Shown here one piece after another: positions 5,187 to 5,689 of a DNA stretch of 5,689 nt. The translations under genes and the position numbers were made by a program. Within the stretch, counting starts at the first letter, position 1, and each line of letters begins with the position of its first letter. Under the pieces are notes generated by a model. That model did not search any database and was not told where the DNA came from. It worked only from the letters and a program-made list of their open reading frames with translations. Origin of the DNA: Deltaproteobacteria bacterium (GTDB lineage: Bacteria > Desulfobacterota > DSM-4660 > Desulfatiglandales > Desulfatiglandaceae); contig JAFCZI010000168.1 in assembly GCA_019314425.1 (NCBI GenBank), forward strand, positions 1 through 5,689, given 5' to 3'.

Positions 5187-5688
5187 ATGAAAAATTCAAA
5201 TTTCCCCTCAAGGTGGGGATCACAACCATCTCTTTGAGCTTGAGCGAGGTTGCCGTAACTTCACGGCTCAGAGATGTTAAATAGTACTTATAGCTCTTTG
5301 ACACTTTTTTGATCAGGCCATGATTTCGAAGACGTTTGAGGATATGCGAGATCTGTCCCGATTTTTTCTGCAAGGCCTTTTGCAAGCTGCAATTACGAAT
5401 GCCAAAGCCCTGAGCGCCACCCTGCGCTACGGCACGAAGTACGGCTTCGTCTTCTTCGTTGAACAGGTTGAAACCACGAAAACTGCGACCCTTTTCTTTG
5501 ACAGGTCGACTGATTTTGTTCACCTTTTTGATTCCGTTTTTGCCCATAAAATGGCGGATCGAATGGCCCTCGATACGAGTTGAAAATCTACCACCGAGTT
5601 CACCCTCGTATCGGAGGTCAAGACGTTTCCCTAAAAACATGGCAACGTTATCCGGTTTGACTGAATGTGAAAGGGTTCGAACGAGTTC
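5185..5688 (-). CDS. Uncharacterised protein with C-terminal winged-helix-like region, 5' end outside window
   Basis: The frame is open to the window edge, and 16 sensible codons (ELVRTLSHSVKPDNVA) precede the first ATG at 5638-5640. The true start therefore lies outside and that ATG is internal. Numbering from that ATG, residues 1-39 contain FLGKRL, TRIEG and IRHFMG. Residues 40-60 read KISRPVKEKGRSFRGFNLF. Residues 84-125 contain KSGQISHILKRLRNHGLIKKV and SYKYYLTSL, which read as a recognition helix and wing of a MarR-like winged helix. I recall a family of uncharacterised deltaproteobacterial proteins of about 400 residues with the same start and end blocks separated by a longer middle part. 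If that memory is right, tens of residues are missing in frame near residues 39-40 (about base 5523). The function is unknown; DNA binding is inferred from the C-terminal region. Confidence 0.7.
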   Translation of the reverse strand, partial: ELVRTLSHSVKPDNVAMFLGKRLDLRYEGELGGRFSTRIEGHSIRHFMGKNGIKKVNKISRPVKEKGRSFRGFNLFNEEDEAVLRAVAQGGAQGFGIRNCSLQKALQKKSGQISHILKRLRNHGLIKKVSKSYKYYLTSLSREVTATSLKLKEMVVIPTLRGNLNFS

Positions 5689-5689
5689 T

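Overview
The window looks like an accessory or decaying stretch of a Desulfobacterota (deltaproteobacterial) chromosome. This is inferred from the mix of gene families, the moderate GC content, and palindromic repeats carrying a CGTAAAAAGTC-type core that I associate with such genomes. No rRNA, tRNA or CRISPR array is visible.

Layout. Positions 2-493 (+) hold the end of a transposase-like gene that loses its family sequence at about 403, where repeat DNA begins. Positions 406-681 hold two long imperfect palindromes in tandem, then smaller palindromes. Positions 693-1418 (+) encode an intact metallo-beta-lactamase-fold hydrolase with a strong ribosome binding site. All remaining confident genes are on the minus strand. 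Read in their own direction they are: a 5'-incomplete uncharacterised protein with a C-terminal winged-helix-like region (5688-5185); a 43-codon tail of a probable pglZ (5147-5016); a drastically shortened brxL (5012-4236); a promoter and leader region (4074-3900); and a probable operon of a 52-residue small protein (3899-3741), a DsbA/FrnE-type oxidoreductase (3699-3085), a PlsC-type acyltransferase (3036-2260) and a J-domain co-chaperone (2247-1426). The last gene converges on the hydrolase gene with only 7 bases between the stop codons.

The most notable content is the BREX remnant. BREX is a phage-defence system in which pglZ is commonly followed by brxL. Here only the last codons of the probable pglZ survive. 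The brxL frame is open for about 258 codons and keeps the BrxL N-terminal domain and the end of the Lon-like C-terminal domain, but the whole AAA+ ATPase core is missing in frame. The neighbouring uncharacterised gene also seems to have lost an internal block in frame. Either this is a collapsing defence island or the short BrxL has been kept as an ATPase-free adaptor or regulator.

The four-gene minus-strand operon appears to be a housekeeping or envelope-stress unit (thiol redox, phospholipid acylation, chaperone recruitment). It has a good sigma70-like promoter and a palindromic operator-like site just downstream of the predicted transcription start. Family assignments rest on motifs read by eye and on memory of the families, not on a database search.
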